A stretch of DNA of 64,000 bases. Source: Duffyella gerundensis. Its GTDB lineage: Bacteria > Pseudomonadota > Gammaproteobacteria > Enterobacterales > Enterobacteriaceae. The position numbers were made by a program, and so were the translations under genes. The notes below the pieces were generated by a model. That model was given only the letters and a program-made list of their open reading frames with translations, was not told the origin of the DNA and did not search any database. Where the stretch lies: positions 1,804,587-1,868,586 of the forward strand of contig NZ_LN907827.1 in the NCBI RefSeq assembly GCF_001517405.1. Reading direction: 5' to 3'. Positions 18,882-28,129 of this stretch are shown here, in pieces. Position 1 is the first letter of the stretch; each line of letters opens with the position of its first letter.

Positions 18882-19903
18882 CGACGATAGTCGAGGAAAG
18901 GGCCGTCGGCGACTGAACGACGTTCAATCAGCGTCGGTTGCACCTCAATGGTTTGCTGCTGCTCGCGTTTGCTGAGAATGCGCTCCAGCAGCATATCCAG
19001 CGCGGTAACGCCCAGCTGCTCTTTTGGCTGATGTACGGTGGTCAGGGCAGGCGTAAAATAGCGCGCATTGCGCACGTTATCATAGCCGATCACTGAAATA
19101 TCCTGCGGCACGCGCAAACCCATCTCATCCGCGGCACAAATTGCGCCCATCGCCATGATATCGCCACCGCAGAACACAGCAGTTGGCCGCTGTTTTTGTG
19201 ACAGGATCTGCTGCATCGCCTTGTAGCCCGACTCTGGTTCGAAGTCACCCTGGACGATCCACTCATCGCGCACGGCGATGTTGGCCTCATTTAACGCCTT
19301 GAGGAATCCCGCATGGCGACCGCCGCCAGTGTTACGTTCCAGCTGGCCAGGAATCGCACCGATATCGCGATGGCCGCGATCGATCAGATAGCGGCCCGCC
19401 AGATAACCACCGTGGAAGGCATTATCAAGTACGGTGTCGGTGAAATCGCCACGCGACTCGCTCCAGTCCATCACCACCATTGGAATATTGCGGTTCTCTT
19501 CCAGCATTTTAAGCAGGTCATCAGGATATTCAGAGCACATCACCAGCAGGCCATCGACGCGCTTTTGCGCCATCATCGACAGGTAGGCGCGCTGTTTTTG
19601 CAGGTCATTGTGGGCGTTGCCCAGAATCAATGTATATCCGCGATCAAAGCAGCGGTTTTCTACCGCCTCTATAATTTCGGCGAAATAGGGCGCTTCGCTT
19701 GAGGTAGCCAGCAGGCCGATCGACTTGGTGTGATTGACCTTAAGGCTACGGGCAACGGCACTCGGTGAGTAGTGCAACGTTTTGATTGCTGCCCATACCG
19801 CTTCGCGCGTCTCTTCAGCGACAAAGCGTGTTTTGTTGATGACGTGCGACACGGTGGTGGTTGAAACACCGGCCAGTTTTGCCACGTCTTTGATTGTTGC
19901 CAT
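18878..19903 (-). CDS. purR: PurR, purine repressor
   Basis: 341 residues, exactly the E. coli length with start [20 protein letters not shown]; the longer frame to 19987 is rejected. LacI-type DNA-binding domain 1-58, followed by the periplasmic-binding-like corepressor domain (hypoxanthine/guanine). Role: represses purine synthesis and its own gene. A PurR box (19949-19964) sits about 46 bp upstream of the start, consistent with autoregulation. Confidence 0.97.
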   Translation of the reverse strand: MATIKDVAKLAGVSTTTVSHVINKTRFVAEETREAVWAAIKTLHYSPSAVARSLKVNHTKSIGLLATSSEAPYFAEIIEAVENRCFDRGYTLILGNAHNDLQKQRAYLSMMAQKRVDGLLVMCSEYPDDLLKMLEENRNIPMVVMDWSESRGDFTDTVLDNAFHGGYLAGRYLIDRGHRDIGAIPGQLERNTGGGRHAGFLKALNEANIAVRDEWIVQGDFEPESGYKAMQQILSQKQRPTAVFCGGDIMAMGAICAADEMGLRVPQDISVIGYDNVRNARYFTPALTTVHQPKEQLGVTALDMLLERILSKREQQQTIEVQPTLIERRSVADGPFLDYRR

Positions 19904-19948
19904 GGAAGTGCTACTCCTGCGCTTATCGCAAAGGGTTGATAAGCATAA

Positions 19949-19964
19949 TGTTAAACGTTTGCGT
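19949..19964. promoter_or_regulatory. PurR operator of purR
   Basis: TGTTAAACGTTTGCGT: the right half is the perfect consensus GTTTGCGT and the left half keeps AAAC of ACGCAAAC. Its place before purR fits the known autoregulation. Confidence 0.75.
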
Positions 19965-20176
19965 CTGCGGAATGTAATGCGGCGCAACCGGCCTTAATTG
20001 CCGAAATAAACGCCAAAAATAGGGGGGTGACGTCGTTAAAAGCGCTAACAGCAGACAGGTCGCGTAATGTTGCGCAACGCGAAGGGCGAATTCTAGCAAG
20101 GCTGCTGCAAGAAAACGAGATGTTTACCCAGCGAGCAAGATAAATCTTACGATAAAAAGAGACCACGAGGATAACC

Positions 20177-20266
20177 ATGAGCACTGATTTAAAAATGGCA
20201 TTGTTGACTACCGCCGGCGCGCTGGCGGTAATCATTGCATTTAGCGTGACGGCAATTCTGCACTGA
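20177..20266 (+). CDS. ynhF: YnhF, 29-residue membrane protein
   Basis: The product begins MSTDLKMALLTTAGA and ends FSVTAILH, with one hydrophobic segment spanning almost the whole chain. The MSTDLK start, the -LH end and the length all match E. coli YnhF, a stress-induced small inner-membrane protein of unknown function that is also encoded next to purR. Ribosome site GAGGATAACC before ATG. A strong terminator follows. Confidence 0.88.
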   Translation: MSTDLKMALLTTAGALAVIIAFSVTAILH

Positions 20267-20273
20267 CGCCGAC

Positions 20274-20304
20274 AAAAAAGGCCGCATCAACGCGGCCTTT
20301 TTTT
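20274..20304. terminator. Bidirectional terminator ynhF/mepH
   Basis: AAAAAAGGCCGC, loop ATCAAC-like, GCGGCCTTTTTTT, with A and T runs on both flanks; serves ynhF (plus strand) and mepH (minus strand). Confidence 0.88.
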
Positions 20305-20322
20305 GTTGCGCAACAGCAGGTG

Positions 20323-21102
20323 TCAACGAATATTTTTCGGCGTCATCACGCGACGTGCGCCAACGTAATGGCGCTGCCAGTAATCTTCTCCCAGCGCTGT
20401 AATCTGAATATCTTTTCCGGTCCGTGGCGACTGAATGAATTTGCCATCGCCCAGATACACGCCAACATGGTCAGCAGCGCCGCGGTTGTTAATGCGGAAG
20501 AACACCAGATCGCCTTTTTGCAGCGATTCGCGGTCGATCTGAGCGGCATCACGCAAATGAAACATCTCGTTGGCGGTGCGCGGAATCTTATACTTAACCA
20601 GATCTTTATAGGCATACCATACCAGGCCGCTACAGTCGAAGCCGGTGTGCGGTGAGGCACCGCCCCACTGATAAGGTTTGCCCAGCTGACCCATCAGCTT
20701 ATTCATCGCCGTTTCACGGGCTTTCTGATAGCGCGCGCGGTGTGCCTTGCTCATTTTCAATGGCGCCAGTTTTGCCGCGGCGGTTTCCGTCTCAGCGGCA
20801 TCTGACTGGCGATGACGGCCGTAGCGTTTCAGTGAGCGAAGGGTAGTGCGGGATTTCGGGGTTTGCAGCGAAGCAGTTTGAACCTTGGTGCGTTTTTTAA
20901 GCTTTAATTTCTGTACGGCGGTGAGGCGTGACTTTTTCGTTGTGGTTTTTACCGCGCGCTTTTTGCGTCGGTCGTCATCGCGTGCCAGTTTCTTTTCTGC
21001 CTTGTGATGGGTGGCGTTGACGGGTGCCTGCGGCGACGCTTCAGCCACATTCATCATCAACTGGGCAAACGCCAGCACAAAAAGCGTAATTAATAGACGC
21101 AT
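20323..21102 (-). CDS. mepH: MepH, NlpC/P60 murein DD-endopeptidase
   Basis: 259 residues: signal peptide about 1-22, a strongly basic Lys/Arg-rich linker about 34-95, then the NlpC/P60 domain with Cys157 (FDCSGLVW) and His212 (DHVGVYLG). Family role: cuts D-Ala-mDAP crosslinks to allow insertion of new peptidoglycan. In E. coli sodB and ydhP lie between this gene and ynhF; here the gap is 56 bp and neither is present. Confidence 0.92.
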   Translation of the reverse strand: MRLLITLFVLAFAQLMMNVAEASPQAPVNATHHKAEKKLARDDDRRKKRAVKTTTKKSRLTAVQKLKLKKRTKVQTASLQTPKSRTTLRSLKRYGRHRQSDAAETETAAAKLAPLKMSKAHRARYQKARETAMNKLMGQLGKPYQWGGASPHTGFDCSGLVWYAYKDLVKYKIPRTANEMFHLRDAAQIDRESLQKGDLVFFRINNRGAADHVGVYLGDGKFIQSPRTGKDIQITALGEDYWQRHYVGARRVMTPKNIR

Positions 21103-21468
21103 GAGTCGGTTACAGGTATAGGGCCCAATGAACAGCGTGAGCGAATAAATAGCATTAATCTGACCCGGCGGTCAGACCCGAGCAGCAATTCTAATCGAAC
21201 TTTTTCACAAAAGGTAAGGTCTTTTTCCATTATTAATTCCAGCAGGCAAAAACGCATTGAAAATAAACAATTTCAGTCGGTTATCGCAGCACATTATTAC
21301 GAATTATTAATTGATTAACAGTGTGCAATGATAAGAAAATGTTATTTACCGGCTATAATCGTTGTCGCCTTACGGCGCCCGTTCAATCGCGGCTGAAAAG
21401 TCGTTTCGGCGGCAGGCGAGAATCGCTACAATAAATAGACACGAAGTCATGAATTAAGGAAGGCAAAA
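21103..21468. other. Divergent intergenic region mepH-grxD
   Basis: 366 bp, AT-rich, no credible gene. Contains the inverted repeat CTGACC-CGGC-GGTCAG at 21160-21175, about 58 bp upstream of mepH, which could be an operator or hairpin. Promoters of both genes must lie here. Confidence 0.5.
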
Positions 21469-21801
21469 ATGAGTACTGTTGAAAAAATTCAGCGCCAGAT
21501 CGCAGAAAACCCGATCCTGCTGTACATGAAGGGTTCGCCAAAACTGCCAAGCTGTGGTTTTTCTGCTCAGGCCGTGCAGGCGCTTTCTGCCTGTGGTGAG
21601 CGCTTCGCCTTTGTGGATATTTTACAAAATCCTGATATCCGCGCTGAGCTGCCAAAGTACGCCAACTGGCCAACCTTCCCACAGCTGTGGGTTGACGGCG
21701 AGCTGGTCGGCGGCTGCGACATCATTATTGAGATGTTCCAGCGTGGCGAGCTGCAGCCGCTGATTAAAGAGGCGGCTGAAAAGCACAAAGAAGCAGAATA
21801 A
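21469..21801 (+). CDS. grxD: Grx4, monothiol glutaredoxin
   Basis: 110 residues with the CGFS active site (Cys29-Ser32) and the glutathione-binding WPTFPQLWV segment. Family role: binds a [2Fe-2S] cluster with glutathione and takes part in Fe-S delivery and iron regulation. Start follows AAGGAAGG. The protein is nearly identical to E. coli GrxD. Confidence 0.97.
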   Translation: MSTVEKIQRQIAENPILLYMKGSPKLPSCGFSAQAVQALSACGERFAFVDILQNPDIRAELPKYANWPTFPQLWVDGELVGGCDIIIEMFQRGELQPLIKEAAEKHKEAE

Positions 21802-21826
21802 AAAAAGGGGCGCGATGCCCCTTTTT
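21802..21826. terminator. Bidirectional terminator grxD/rnt
   Basis: AAAAAGGGGC, loop GCGA, TGCCCCTTTTT between the convergent grxD and rnt genes. Confidence 0.85.
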
Positions 21827-21835
21827 CCTGCCAGT

Positions 21836-22519
21836 TTACGCCTGCTCGTCTTGCTCGTCTTGCTCGTCCTGCGATTCTGCGGCAGCCATCGGTAATGGCC
21901 AGCCTCCCAGACGTTTCCAGCGATTCACCAACTCACAAAACAGCGCGGCGGTTTGTTCCGTATCGTACAGCGCAGAGTGCGCCTGCGTGCTGTCAAAATC
22001 GATCTGCGCCGCAATACAGGCTTTTGCCAGCACGGTTTGTCCGAGCACCAGCCCGCTCAGCGCCGCAGTATCAAAGGTCACAAAAGGGTGAAAGGGGTTA
22101 CGCTTCATGTTGCAGCGTGCTGACGCCGCCATCACAAAGTTCAGATCAAAGGTCGCATTATGCGCCACCATCACCGCCCGATTGCACTCGTGCTCTTTCA
22201 TACCCTTACGGATCATTTTAAAGATGGCATGCAGCGCGTCATATTCGCTGACCGCGCCACGTAGCGGGTTTGCCGGATCGATGCCATTAAATGCCAGTGC
22301 TTCGGGCTGCAGCACCGAGCCTTCAAAAGGCTCAACGTGAAAATGCAGGGTTTCGTCAGCGTGCAGCCAGCCGGCATCGTCCATTTTTAAGGTCACTGCG
22401 GCGATTTCCAGCAGGGCGTTGGTTTTCGAATCAAAACCGGCGGTTTCGACATCAATAACCACGGGATAAAACCCCCGGAAGCGCTGTGACAGGGCATTTA
22501 GGTGATTCGATTCAGACAT
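21836..22519 (-). CDS. rnt: Ribonuclease T
   Basis: 227 residues, DEDD exonuclease with Asp23/Glu25 in VIDVETAGF, and the [11 protein letters not shown] motif near the C-terminus. Role: trims 3' ends of tRNA (end turnover) and of 5S and 23S rRNA. Oddity: the C-terminus ends in three tandem QDE-type triplets coded by a 9-bp direct repeat (about 21843-21871), giving an acidic tail about ten residues longer than E. coli RNase T. Confidence 0.95.
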   Translation of the reverse strand: MSESNHLNALSQRFRGFYPVVIDVETAGFDSKTNALLEIAAVTLKMDDAGWLHADETLHFHVEPFEGSVLQPEALAFNGIDPANPLRGAVSEYDALHAIFKMIRKGMKEHECNRAVMVAHNATFDLNFVMAASARCNMKRNPFHPFVTFDTAALSGLVLGQTVLAKACIAAQIDFDSTQAHSALYDTEQTAALFCELVNRWKRLGGWPLPMAAAESQDEQDEQDEQA

Positions 22520-22621
22520 CAGGATCTCATTGAAGGGAAAATGCAGCGCGTATTATGGCAAAAAAGTGCGGGGCTTGCAGCAGGAAGGAAGAAGCGGGGC
22601 AGCGACGTGCCCCGAAAATAA

Positions 22622-23029
22622 TCAGCTGCCCAGACCGGCGCCAGCGTGTTTGTTCTCAATCAGTTCAATCTTGTAGCCATCGGGATCTTCTACAAAGGCA
22701 ATAATCGTGCTGCCGCCTTTGACCGGACCCGGCTCGCGCGTCACTTTCGCGCCCGCTTCACGAATGCGATCGCAGGTTGCTACGATGTCATCCACGCCCA
22801 GCGCAATGTGGCCGTAAGCATCACCGAGGTTGTAGCTCTCAACGCCCCAGTTATAGGTCAGCTCCAGCACCGCACCTTCGCTCTCATCGGTGTAACCCAC
22901 AAAAGCCAGATCGTATTTATATTCGGTGTTTTTGCTTTCACGCAGCAGACGCATGCCGAGAACGCGGGTGTAAAAATCGAGTGAACGCTGCATATCGCCA
23001 ACGCGAAGCATAGTATGAAGTAAACGCAT
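22622..23029 (-). CDS. gloA: Glyoxalase I
   Basis: 135 residues from MRLLHTML, the E. coli length; the longer frame to 23056 is not used. The four Ni2+ ligands are at the expected places: His5, Glu56, His74 and Glu122. Role: isomerises the methylglyoxal-glutathione hemithioacetal to S-lactoylglutathione. It follows nemA with an 88-bp gap, as the third gene of the nemRA-gloA electrophile-defence operon known from E. coli. Confidence 0.96.
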   Translation of the reverse strand: MRLLHTMLRVGDMQRSLDFYTRVLGMRLLRESKNTEYKYDLAFVGYTDESEGAVLELTYNWGVESYNLGDAYGHIALGVDDIVATCDRIREAGAKVTREPGPVKGGSTIIAFVEDPDGYKIELIENKHAGAGLGS

Positions 23030-23117
23030 AAAGTCCTCTTGGTGTCGGGTCATCATCCGATGACGTTAATTCCAGTATAGTGCCGAACAATGCGGCCAGA
23101 AACCTGGCCGCCCTGCA

Positions 23118-24215
23118 CTATAGCGCAGGATAATCGGTATAGCCTTTCGCATCGCCACCGTAAAAGGTTTCCGGCTGCGGCTCATTGAGCGGCGCATTCT
23201 GACGCAGACGCTCAACTAAATCAGGATTGGCGATGTAATCGCGGCCAAACGCCACGGCGTCAATCAGGCCCTGAGCAATCAGCGACTCTGCTTTTTCAGC
23301 GGTATAGGCACCGGCGCCGATAATCACGCCAGGATAGGCCGCGCGTACCGCTTTACGGAAGGCATCGCTGTAAGGTTTGCCACCGGCCCAGTCAGGCTCG
23401 GAAATATGCAGATAGGCAAGATTGCGTTTGGCCAGCTGCTCAATATAGTAAATCGCGGCCTGCTCTTGATCTTCACCGTTGTCGAGGCCGTTAAATGGAC
23501 CGAGTGGTGAAATACGGATACCGATGCGATCGGCTGCCCAGCCTTCAATCGCGGCATCGACCACTTCCAGCGCGAAACGCGTACGATTTTCAACGCTACC
23601 GCCATATTCATCGTCACGCTGGTTAGACGCCGGTGACAGGAACTGGTGGATTAAATAGCCGTGGGCAGAATGCAGCTCCAGCAGATCAAAGTCCGCTTCA
23701 CGGGCATTGACCGCTGCCTGACGGAAATCTGCAACCGCTTGTTGAATCTCGGCCAGGCTCATGGCGCGTGGCGTTGAGGTCTCTTCGCGGATGGTTTTTC
23801 CCTGCTCGTCACGCAACGAGGTGCGTGTATTAGCGGAGATAGCAGAAGGAGCCAGTGGCGCGCGCTGGTGGGGTTGCAGCGACGCATGCGAAATTCGGCC
23901 GGTGTGCCACAGTTGAACCGCGCTGTGGCCCTGGGCGTCATGAATGCCTGCGTTAATCGCCTTCCATGCCGAAATCTGCTCTGCCGTATGCAGACCTGGC
24001 GCACCGGCGTAACCTTTTGCCTCAAACGAGATTTGTGTGGCTTCGGTAATGATCAGACCGGCGCTGGCGCGTTGACGGTAATATTCGCCCATCAGCGGCG
24101 TAGGCACGTCGCCCGGCTCAATGCTGCGCAGACGCGTCAGTGGTGCCATAAAAATGCGGTTAGGTACGGTAATCGCACCCACGGTAAGTGGGGTAAACAG
24201 CGTGGATAATGACAT
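23118..24215 (-). CDS. nemA: NemA, N-ethylmaleimide reductase
   Basis: 365 residues, FMN-dependent Old Yellow Enzyme family: TIM barrel with FMN-binding MAPLTRLR near residue 24, the substrate-binding HSAHGYL segment and GGS-E-NRTRF. Role: NADPH-linked reduction of N-ethylmaleimide, nitro compounds and other electrophiles. Cotranscribed after nemR with a 45-bp gap that itself contains a NemR-box-like repeat. Confidence 0.94.
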   Translation of the reverse strand: MSLSTLFTPLTVGAITVPNRIFMAPLTRLRSIEPGDVPTPLMGEYYRQRASAGLIITEATQISFEAKGYAGAPGLHTAEQISAWKAINAGIHDAQGHSAVQLWHTGRISHASLQPHQRAPLAPSAISANTRTSLRDEQGKTIREETSTPRAMSLAEIQQAVADFRQAAVNAREADFDLLELHSAHGYLIHQFLSPASNQRDDEYGGSVENRTRFALEVVDAAIEGWAADRIGIRISPLGPFNGLDNGEDQEQAAIYYIEQLAKRNLAYLHISEPDWAGGKPYSDAFRKAVRAAYPGVIIGAGAYTAEKAESLIAQGLIDAVAFGRDYIANPDLVERLRQNAPLNEPQPETFYGGDAKGYTDYPAL

Positions 24216-24227
24216 TCATTGCTCCCT

Positions 24228-24258
24228 GGAGTAGACCGGTCGTCTCGACCGATCGGTT
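24228..24258. promoter_or_regulatory. Second NemR-box-like repeat between nemR and nemA
   Basis: TAGACCGGTCG (from 24232) is followed by CGACCGATCGGT (24246-24257), giving an imperfect palindrome built from the same TAGACCG/CGGT words as the operator upstream of nemR. It may be an intra-operon operator or an attenuating hairpin. Confidence 0.45.
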
Positions 24259-24260
24259 TT

Positions 24261-24860
24261 TTAAAAGGTAGACGGGCTGAGCAGGTGGGTAAAGACCCGT
24301 AAGGCATTGCTCATCGGTGCCACGTCGCGGGTAATTTTGCTCTGTAAGCTGGCACCCAGCCATAGCAGGTAGAGCGTTTCAGCACATGCCTGCGGCGAGG
24401 ATCCCAGTGTTAATCCGTGCTGCGCCACCGCCTGCTCCAGCGTGGCGGCCAGCGTCGCCATAGCGGCCTGCGAACCCTGGGTCAGCGCATCACGCATGCT
24501 TTCTGAGAGATCGCACACCTCAGCGGAAATTTTCACGCTCAGGCAGCCATAAATGTCACCCGACTCGCGAAAGCGCTGCTCAATCTGCTGATAAAACGCC
24601 AGAATGCGCTTCTGTGGCGGCGCATCGCCCTGAGCCAGAAAGGCGCTGAACTGCTGATGCGAACGTGCAAAATAGCGTTGCAGCAGCGCCACGCCAAAGG
24701 CCTCTTTCGACACAAAATGATGATAAAAAGAGCCTTTCGGCACGCCCGCCTGTTGCAGCAGTTCGTTCAATCCCATACCGGTAAAGCCACGCTGCAGACA
24801 GAGCTGTTCGCCGGTGTCCAGCAGGTGTGTACGGGTATCCTGTCGGGTGGTAGTTTTCAT
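24261..24860 (-). CDS. nemR: NemR, TetR-family redox/electrophile sensor
   Basis: 199 residues: helix-turn-helix about 12-58 (GMGLNELLQQAGVPKGSFYHHF), ligand domain after it. The redox-sensing Cys106 (DIYGCLSV) of E. coli NemR is present at the same number. Role: represses nemRA-gloA until modified by hypochlorous acid, N-ethylmaleimide or methylglyoxal-type electrophiles. Operator at 24875-24890. Confidence 0.93.
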   Translation of the reverse strand: MKTTTRQDTRTHLLDTGEQLCLQRGFTGMGLNELLQQAGVPKGSFYHHFVSKEAFGVALLQRYFARSHQQFSAFLAQGDAPPQKRILAFYQQIEQRFRESGDIYGCLSVKISAEVCDLSESMRDALTQGSQAAMATLAATLEQAVAQHGLTLGSSPQACAETLYLLWLGASLQSKITRDVAPMSNALRVFTHLLSPSTF

Positions 24861-24874
24861 GCTTATTACTTTAA

Positions 24875-24890
24875 TAGACCGGTCGGTCTA
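24875..24890. promoter_or_regulatory. NemR operator
   Basis: TAGACCGGTCGGTCTA: 7-bp arms TAGACCG and CGGTCTA around GT, 15 bp upstream of the nemR start. Matches the NemR box architecture of E. coli. Confidence 0.85.
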
Positions 24891-25003
24891 ATGCAAACCG
24901 CTGCGGCACAAACTGTTCACTACCGCATAAATTCAACTGCGCAACTTGCGCCGTAGCGGTAACGGGGCTTCAATAGAAATATGCCCATTCAGCAGGAGAT
25001 CCG

Positions 25004-25243
25004 GTGGCCGAGCAACTAGAGTTTTTCCCGGTGCCCAGTCCGTGTCGGGGGATTTGCCAGTCAGACGAGCGCGGCTATTGCCGTGGCTGTTTGCGCAGCC
25101 GTGATGAGCGCTTCAACTGGATGAAATTCACTGACGCGCAAAAGCGCGAGGTGTGGCGTTTGTGTCGCCAGCGTTTCCTGCGCCTGCACCGTCAGGGCAA
25201 ACCGCCTGAAATTCCTGATCCAGAGCAACCCTCGCTGTTTTAG
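25004..25243 (+). CDS. ydhL: YdhL, DUF1289 family protein
   Basis: 79 residues with a GTG start behind AGGAGATCC; length and sequence match E. coli YdhL. Four cysteines at 14, 18, 26 and 29 form a CxxxC...CxxC pattern that could bind a metal. The function is unknown. Divergent from nemR, upstream of ydhF, as in E. coli. Confidence 0.9.
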   Translation: MAEQLEFFPVPSPCRGICQSDERGYCRGCLRSRDERFNWMKFTDAQKREVWRLCRQRFLRLHRQGKPPEIPDPEQPSLF

Positions 25244-25307
25244 CCCGCTTTGTCCTGCCGGGGAATCCGTTATACTCAGACGGAAATTACCCTCAAGGAG
25301 AATGTCC

Positions 25308-26204
25308 GTGCTGCAACGTCACCCGATCGCCCCGCAGGGGCCAGAATTTTCATCGCTTATCATGGGCTACTGGCGCCTGATGGAATGGCAGATGAATGCG
25401 CATCAGCTGCTCGGCTTTATTGAACAACATGTTGATCTCGGTATCAGCACCGTCGATCACGCCGATATCTATGGCGATTATCAGTGCGAAGCGGCCTTTG
25501 GCGAAGCGCTGAAACTCTCGCCAGCGCTGCGCCAGCGTCTGCAGATCGTCACCAAATGCGGCATCGCCACGCGGGCGAAACCGGAACATCATATCGGCCA
25601 TTACATTACCGACCGCGATCATATCTGCCGCAGTGCCGAACAGTCATTGCGCCACTTCCACACCGACTATCTGGATTTGCTGCTGATTCATCGCCCCGAT
25701 CCGTTGATGGATGCAGATGAGGTGGCAGAAGCCTTTGTTGCGCTGCGTGAGAGCGGCAAAGTGCACCATTTTGGCGTCTCTAATTTCACCCCGGCGCAAT
25801 TTTCTCTGCTGCAATCACGGCTGCCGTTTTCGCTGGTCACTAATCAGCTGGAAATCTCTCCGCTGCAGCAAGCCTCTTTGCTGGATGGCGCGCTGGATCA
25901 ATGCCAGCAGCTGCGCCTGCGTCCAATGGCCTGGTCCTGCCTGGGAGGCGGCCAGCTGTTTAATGCGGCGGAATACCAGCCGCTACGCGATGAGCTGGCG
26001 CGGGTACAGCAGGAGATCGGCGCCGACAATCTTGAGCAGGTGGTGTATGCCTGGATCATGCGGTTGCCTGCGCAACCACTGCCGATTATTGGCAGCGGTA
26101 AAATTGATCGCGTGCGGGCAGCCGTGCGATCCACTGAACTTTCTCTTTCACGACAGCAGTGGTTCCGCATTCGTAAAGCGGCGCTCGGCTACGACGTGCC
26201 TTAA
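25308..26204 (+). CDS. ydhF: YdhF, aldo-keto reductase family oxidoreductase
   Basis: 298 residues from GTG 25308, exactly the E. coli length; AAGGAG lies 7 nt upstream of this GTG, whereas ATG at 25302 would leave only 1 nt of spacing. AKR TIM-barrel: Asp-Tyr pair in DHADIYGDY, Lys near 83 (VTKCG) and His in LLIHRPDP form the catalytic tetrad; NADPH-site IIGSGKI near the end. Substrate unknown. Confidence 0.92.
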   Translation: MLQRHPIAPQGPEFSSLIMGYWRLMEWQMNAHQLLGFIEQHVDLGISTVDHADIYGDYQCEAAFGEALKLSPALRQRLQIVTKCGIATRAKPEHHIGHYITDRDHICRSAEQSLRHFHTDYLDLLLIHRPDPLMDADEVAEAFVALRESGKVHHFGVSNFTPAQFSLLQSRLPFSLVTNQLEISPLQQASLLDGALDQCQQLRLRPMAWSCLGGGQLFNAAEYQPLRDELARVQQEIGADNLEQVVYAWIMRLPAQPLPIIGSGKIDRVRAAVRSTELSLSRQQWFRIRKAALGYDVP

Positions 26205-26285
26205 GGTAAAGTCGTGTGAATTAGCGGCGAGAACGGTAATTAGCGTCCAGACTTAGGCAGAATGCGCCATTAATAAGGATGAACG

Positions 26286-26804
26286 ATGAAAAAAAGTGTG
26301 ATCGCCGCAATGCTGCTGGCCGTGGGCACCGCTCATGCCGCCAGTGAGAAAGTCGAACTGCACAGCGTTACCGCCAAAGGTGTCGGTGAAGTCATCGGCA
26401 GCGTCACCATTGAAGAGACCGATTGGGGCTTGCAGTTTACGCCCAACCTGAGCGGGTTGACGCCGGGCATTCATGGCTTCCATGTTCATGCCAAAGGCAG
26501 CTGTGAACCGGCCACGACCGACGGTAAAGTGGTGGCAGCAGGCGCTGCAGGGGGCCATTTGGATCCCACCAACAGCGGCAAGCATCTGGGACCCTATCAT
26601 GACGGTCATCTGGGCGATCTGCCCGCTATCTTTGTCACCGATGATGGCAAAGCGACCTATCCGGTGCTGGCACCGCGCATCAAAAAACTTGCGGATATTT
26701 CTGGCAAAGCGTTGATGGTGCACGTTGGCGGCGATAACCATGCCGATCATCCTAAACCGCTGGGAGGCGGGGGCGAACGCTTCGCCTGTGGCGTGATTAA
26801 GTAA
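26286..26804 (+). CDS. sodC: SodC, periplasmic Cu,Zn superoxide dismutase
   Basis: 172 residues: signal peptide ending about residue 19 (GTAHA-ASEK), copper ligands in GFHVHAKGSCEP, zinc loop with HLGPYHDGHLGDLP, and C-terminal GERFACGVIK, whose Cys pairs with the Cys of GSCEP. Role: removes superoxide in the periplasm. Monocistronic, with a terminator after it. Confidence 0.95.
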   Translation: MKKSVIAAMLLAVGTAHAASEKVELHSVTAKGVGEVIGSVTIEETDWGLQFTPNLSGLTPGIHGFHVHAKGSCEPATTDGKVVAAGAAGGHLDPTNSGKHLGPYHDGHLGDLPAIFVTDDGKATYPVLAPRIKKLADISGKALMVHVGGDNHADHPKPLGGGGERFACGVIK

Positions 26805-26809
26805 AACAG

Positions 26810-26838
26810 AGGGCTGCCGCGTGCAGCCCTTAATCTTT
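26810..26838 (+). terminator. Terminator after sodC
   Basis: AGGGCTGC, loop CGCGT, GCAGCCCT, followed by TAATCTTTC. Confidence 0.7.
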
Positions 26839-26915
26839 CATAACCCTTTGCCGCTGTTAAAAACATCCTCACTGACGCTATGATAAACGCGCCATGTTTT
26901 TGAAAGGAATAAGGG

Positions 26916-27386
26916 ATGAAAAAAACGATGTGCTGGCTGGCAACGGTGCTGCTACTGGCAGGATGTGAAGGGAAGAGCGATACGCAGCTGGTGATTGACG
27001 CTGGCAAACAGCTGCAATACACCATCGATTCCAATCCCGCGCGTGATAAATGCGAGGCGATTGCCAAAGGACGCGAACGGCTCACCTCAGGGGTGATCAA
27101 ATCGTTGCAGGCGCAGGGCTGCGATGCCGTGCTGCGCAGCGGGACGGAAACCAACTTTACCGATGCCACTGTGTTTCGCCACAGCATGGTGATGGTCTGT
27201 GGTGCCATTATTGGGCGCGGCTTTACCGGCAAAACGCTGCACCGCCAGTTTATCTATTCACCCGAAGAGGATGAACTGGTGCTGGAACCTACCTCGCAGG
27301 ATGACAAAACCCGCTTTGAAGGGAAAAAAACGCTACAGCAGCTGCAGGACGATTTTCAGCGCCAGCACGATCTCTATTGCAAGTAA
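26916..27386 (+). CDS. Putative lipoprotein of unknown function
   Basis: 156 residues with a lipoprotein signal peptide and lipobox LLAGC (lipidated Cys17), so probably membrane-anchored in the periplasm; residue +2 is Glu, not Asp, which favours the outer membrane. The mature part is hydrophilic, with Cys pairs (DKCEAIA, QGCDAVL, MVMVCGAI, DLYCK) that could form disulfides. I do not recognise the family. It stands where E. coli has ydhIJK. Confidence 0.78.
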   Translation: MKKTMCWLATVLLLAGCEGKSDTQLVIDAGKQLQYTIDSNPARDKCEAIAKGRERLTSGVIKSLQAQGCDAVLRSGTETNFTDATVFRHSMVMVCGAIIGRGFTGKTLHRQFIYSPEEDELVLEPTSQDDKTRFEGKKTLQQLQDDFQRQHDLYCK

Positions 27387-27627
27387 CAGCGGCTCACCGC
27401 CGTGTTGCGCCTCATCTTGCGGCGGGCAGGTGCTGCTCGCTGCGCCCCGTAAAAAAGATCGCCTAAAATTTAATATTGCGGGGAATTAACCGGTTTGTGA
27501 AGCAACATACAGGCTGTCATTCAGGTTGAGAGGAGAATAGCGCCAACTGGCGCCAGCGAATTCTCAACCAGCCAATTTGTATTTTGGCCGACAAACTCGC
27601 AGAATAGACGCGAATCGGGCTTGATTG

Positions 27628-27639
27628 CTAGCAAGCTAA
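27628..27639. promoter_or_regulatory. SlyA operator (autoregulation)
   Basis: CTAGCAAGCTAA matches the SlyA consensus TTAGCAAGCTAA at 11 of 12 positions, 17 bp upstream of the slyA start; SlyA is known to repress its own gene. Confidence 0.75.
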
Positions 27640-27655
27640 TTATAAGGAGATGAAA

Positions 27656-28093
27656 TTGGATACGCCATTAGGAACGGATTTGGCACGCCTGGTGCGCATC
27701 TGGCGGGCACTGATCGATCAGCGTCTGAAGCCGCTGGAGCTGACGCAAACGCATTGGGTGACGCTACACAATATCCATCAGCTGCCGCCAGAACAGTCGC
27801 AAATTCAGCTGGCAAAAGCGATCGGTATCGAGCAGCCTTCGCTGGTACGTACGCTGGATCAGCTGGAAGAGAAGGGCTTGATTACTCGCTGCACCTGCGC
27901 CAACGATCGGCGCGCCAAGCGCATCAAGCTGACGAAAGAGGCGGAGCCGATTATCAGCGAAGTGGAAAGCGTTATTGACGCCACGCGCGACGACATTCTC
28001 TCCGGAATCTCCACGCAGGAGATCACTCAGCTCATCACGTTGATTGCCAAACTGGAAAAAAATATTCTGGATTTGCAGCACAAAGGTGAGTAA
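27656..28093 (+). CDS. slyA: SlyA, MarR-family transcriptional regulator
   Basis: 145 residues from TTG 27656. This start is chosen because AAGGAG lies 6 nt upstream, and E. coli and Salmonella SlyA also start at this TTG; an in-frame ATG at 27650 directly abuts the ribosome site and is less likely. Winged helix-turn-helix in the centre ([18 protein letters not shown]), dimerisation helices at both ends. Role: counter-silencer of H-NS-bound genes and regulator of envelope and stress functions. Convergent with slyB. Confidence 0.95.
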   Translation: MDTPLGTDLARLVRIWRALIDQRLKPLELTQTHWVTLHNIHQLPPEQSQIQLAKAIGIEQPSLVRTLDQLEEKGLITRCTCANDRRAKRIKLTKEAEPIISEVESVIDATRDDILSGISTQEITQLITLIAKLEKNILDLQHKGE

Positions 28094-28094
28094 C

Positions 28095-28125
28095 AAAAAA
28101 CCGACGCACAGGCGTCGGTTTTTTT
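28095..28125. terminator. Bidirectional terminator slyA/slyB
   Basis: AAAAAACCGACGC, loop ACA, GGCGTCGGTTTTTT between the convergent genes. Confidence 0.88.
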
Positions 28126-28129
28126 ATTA

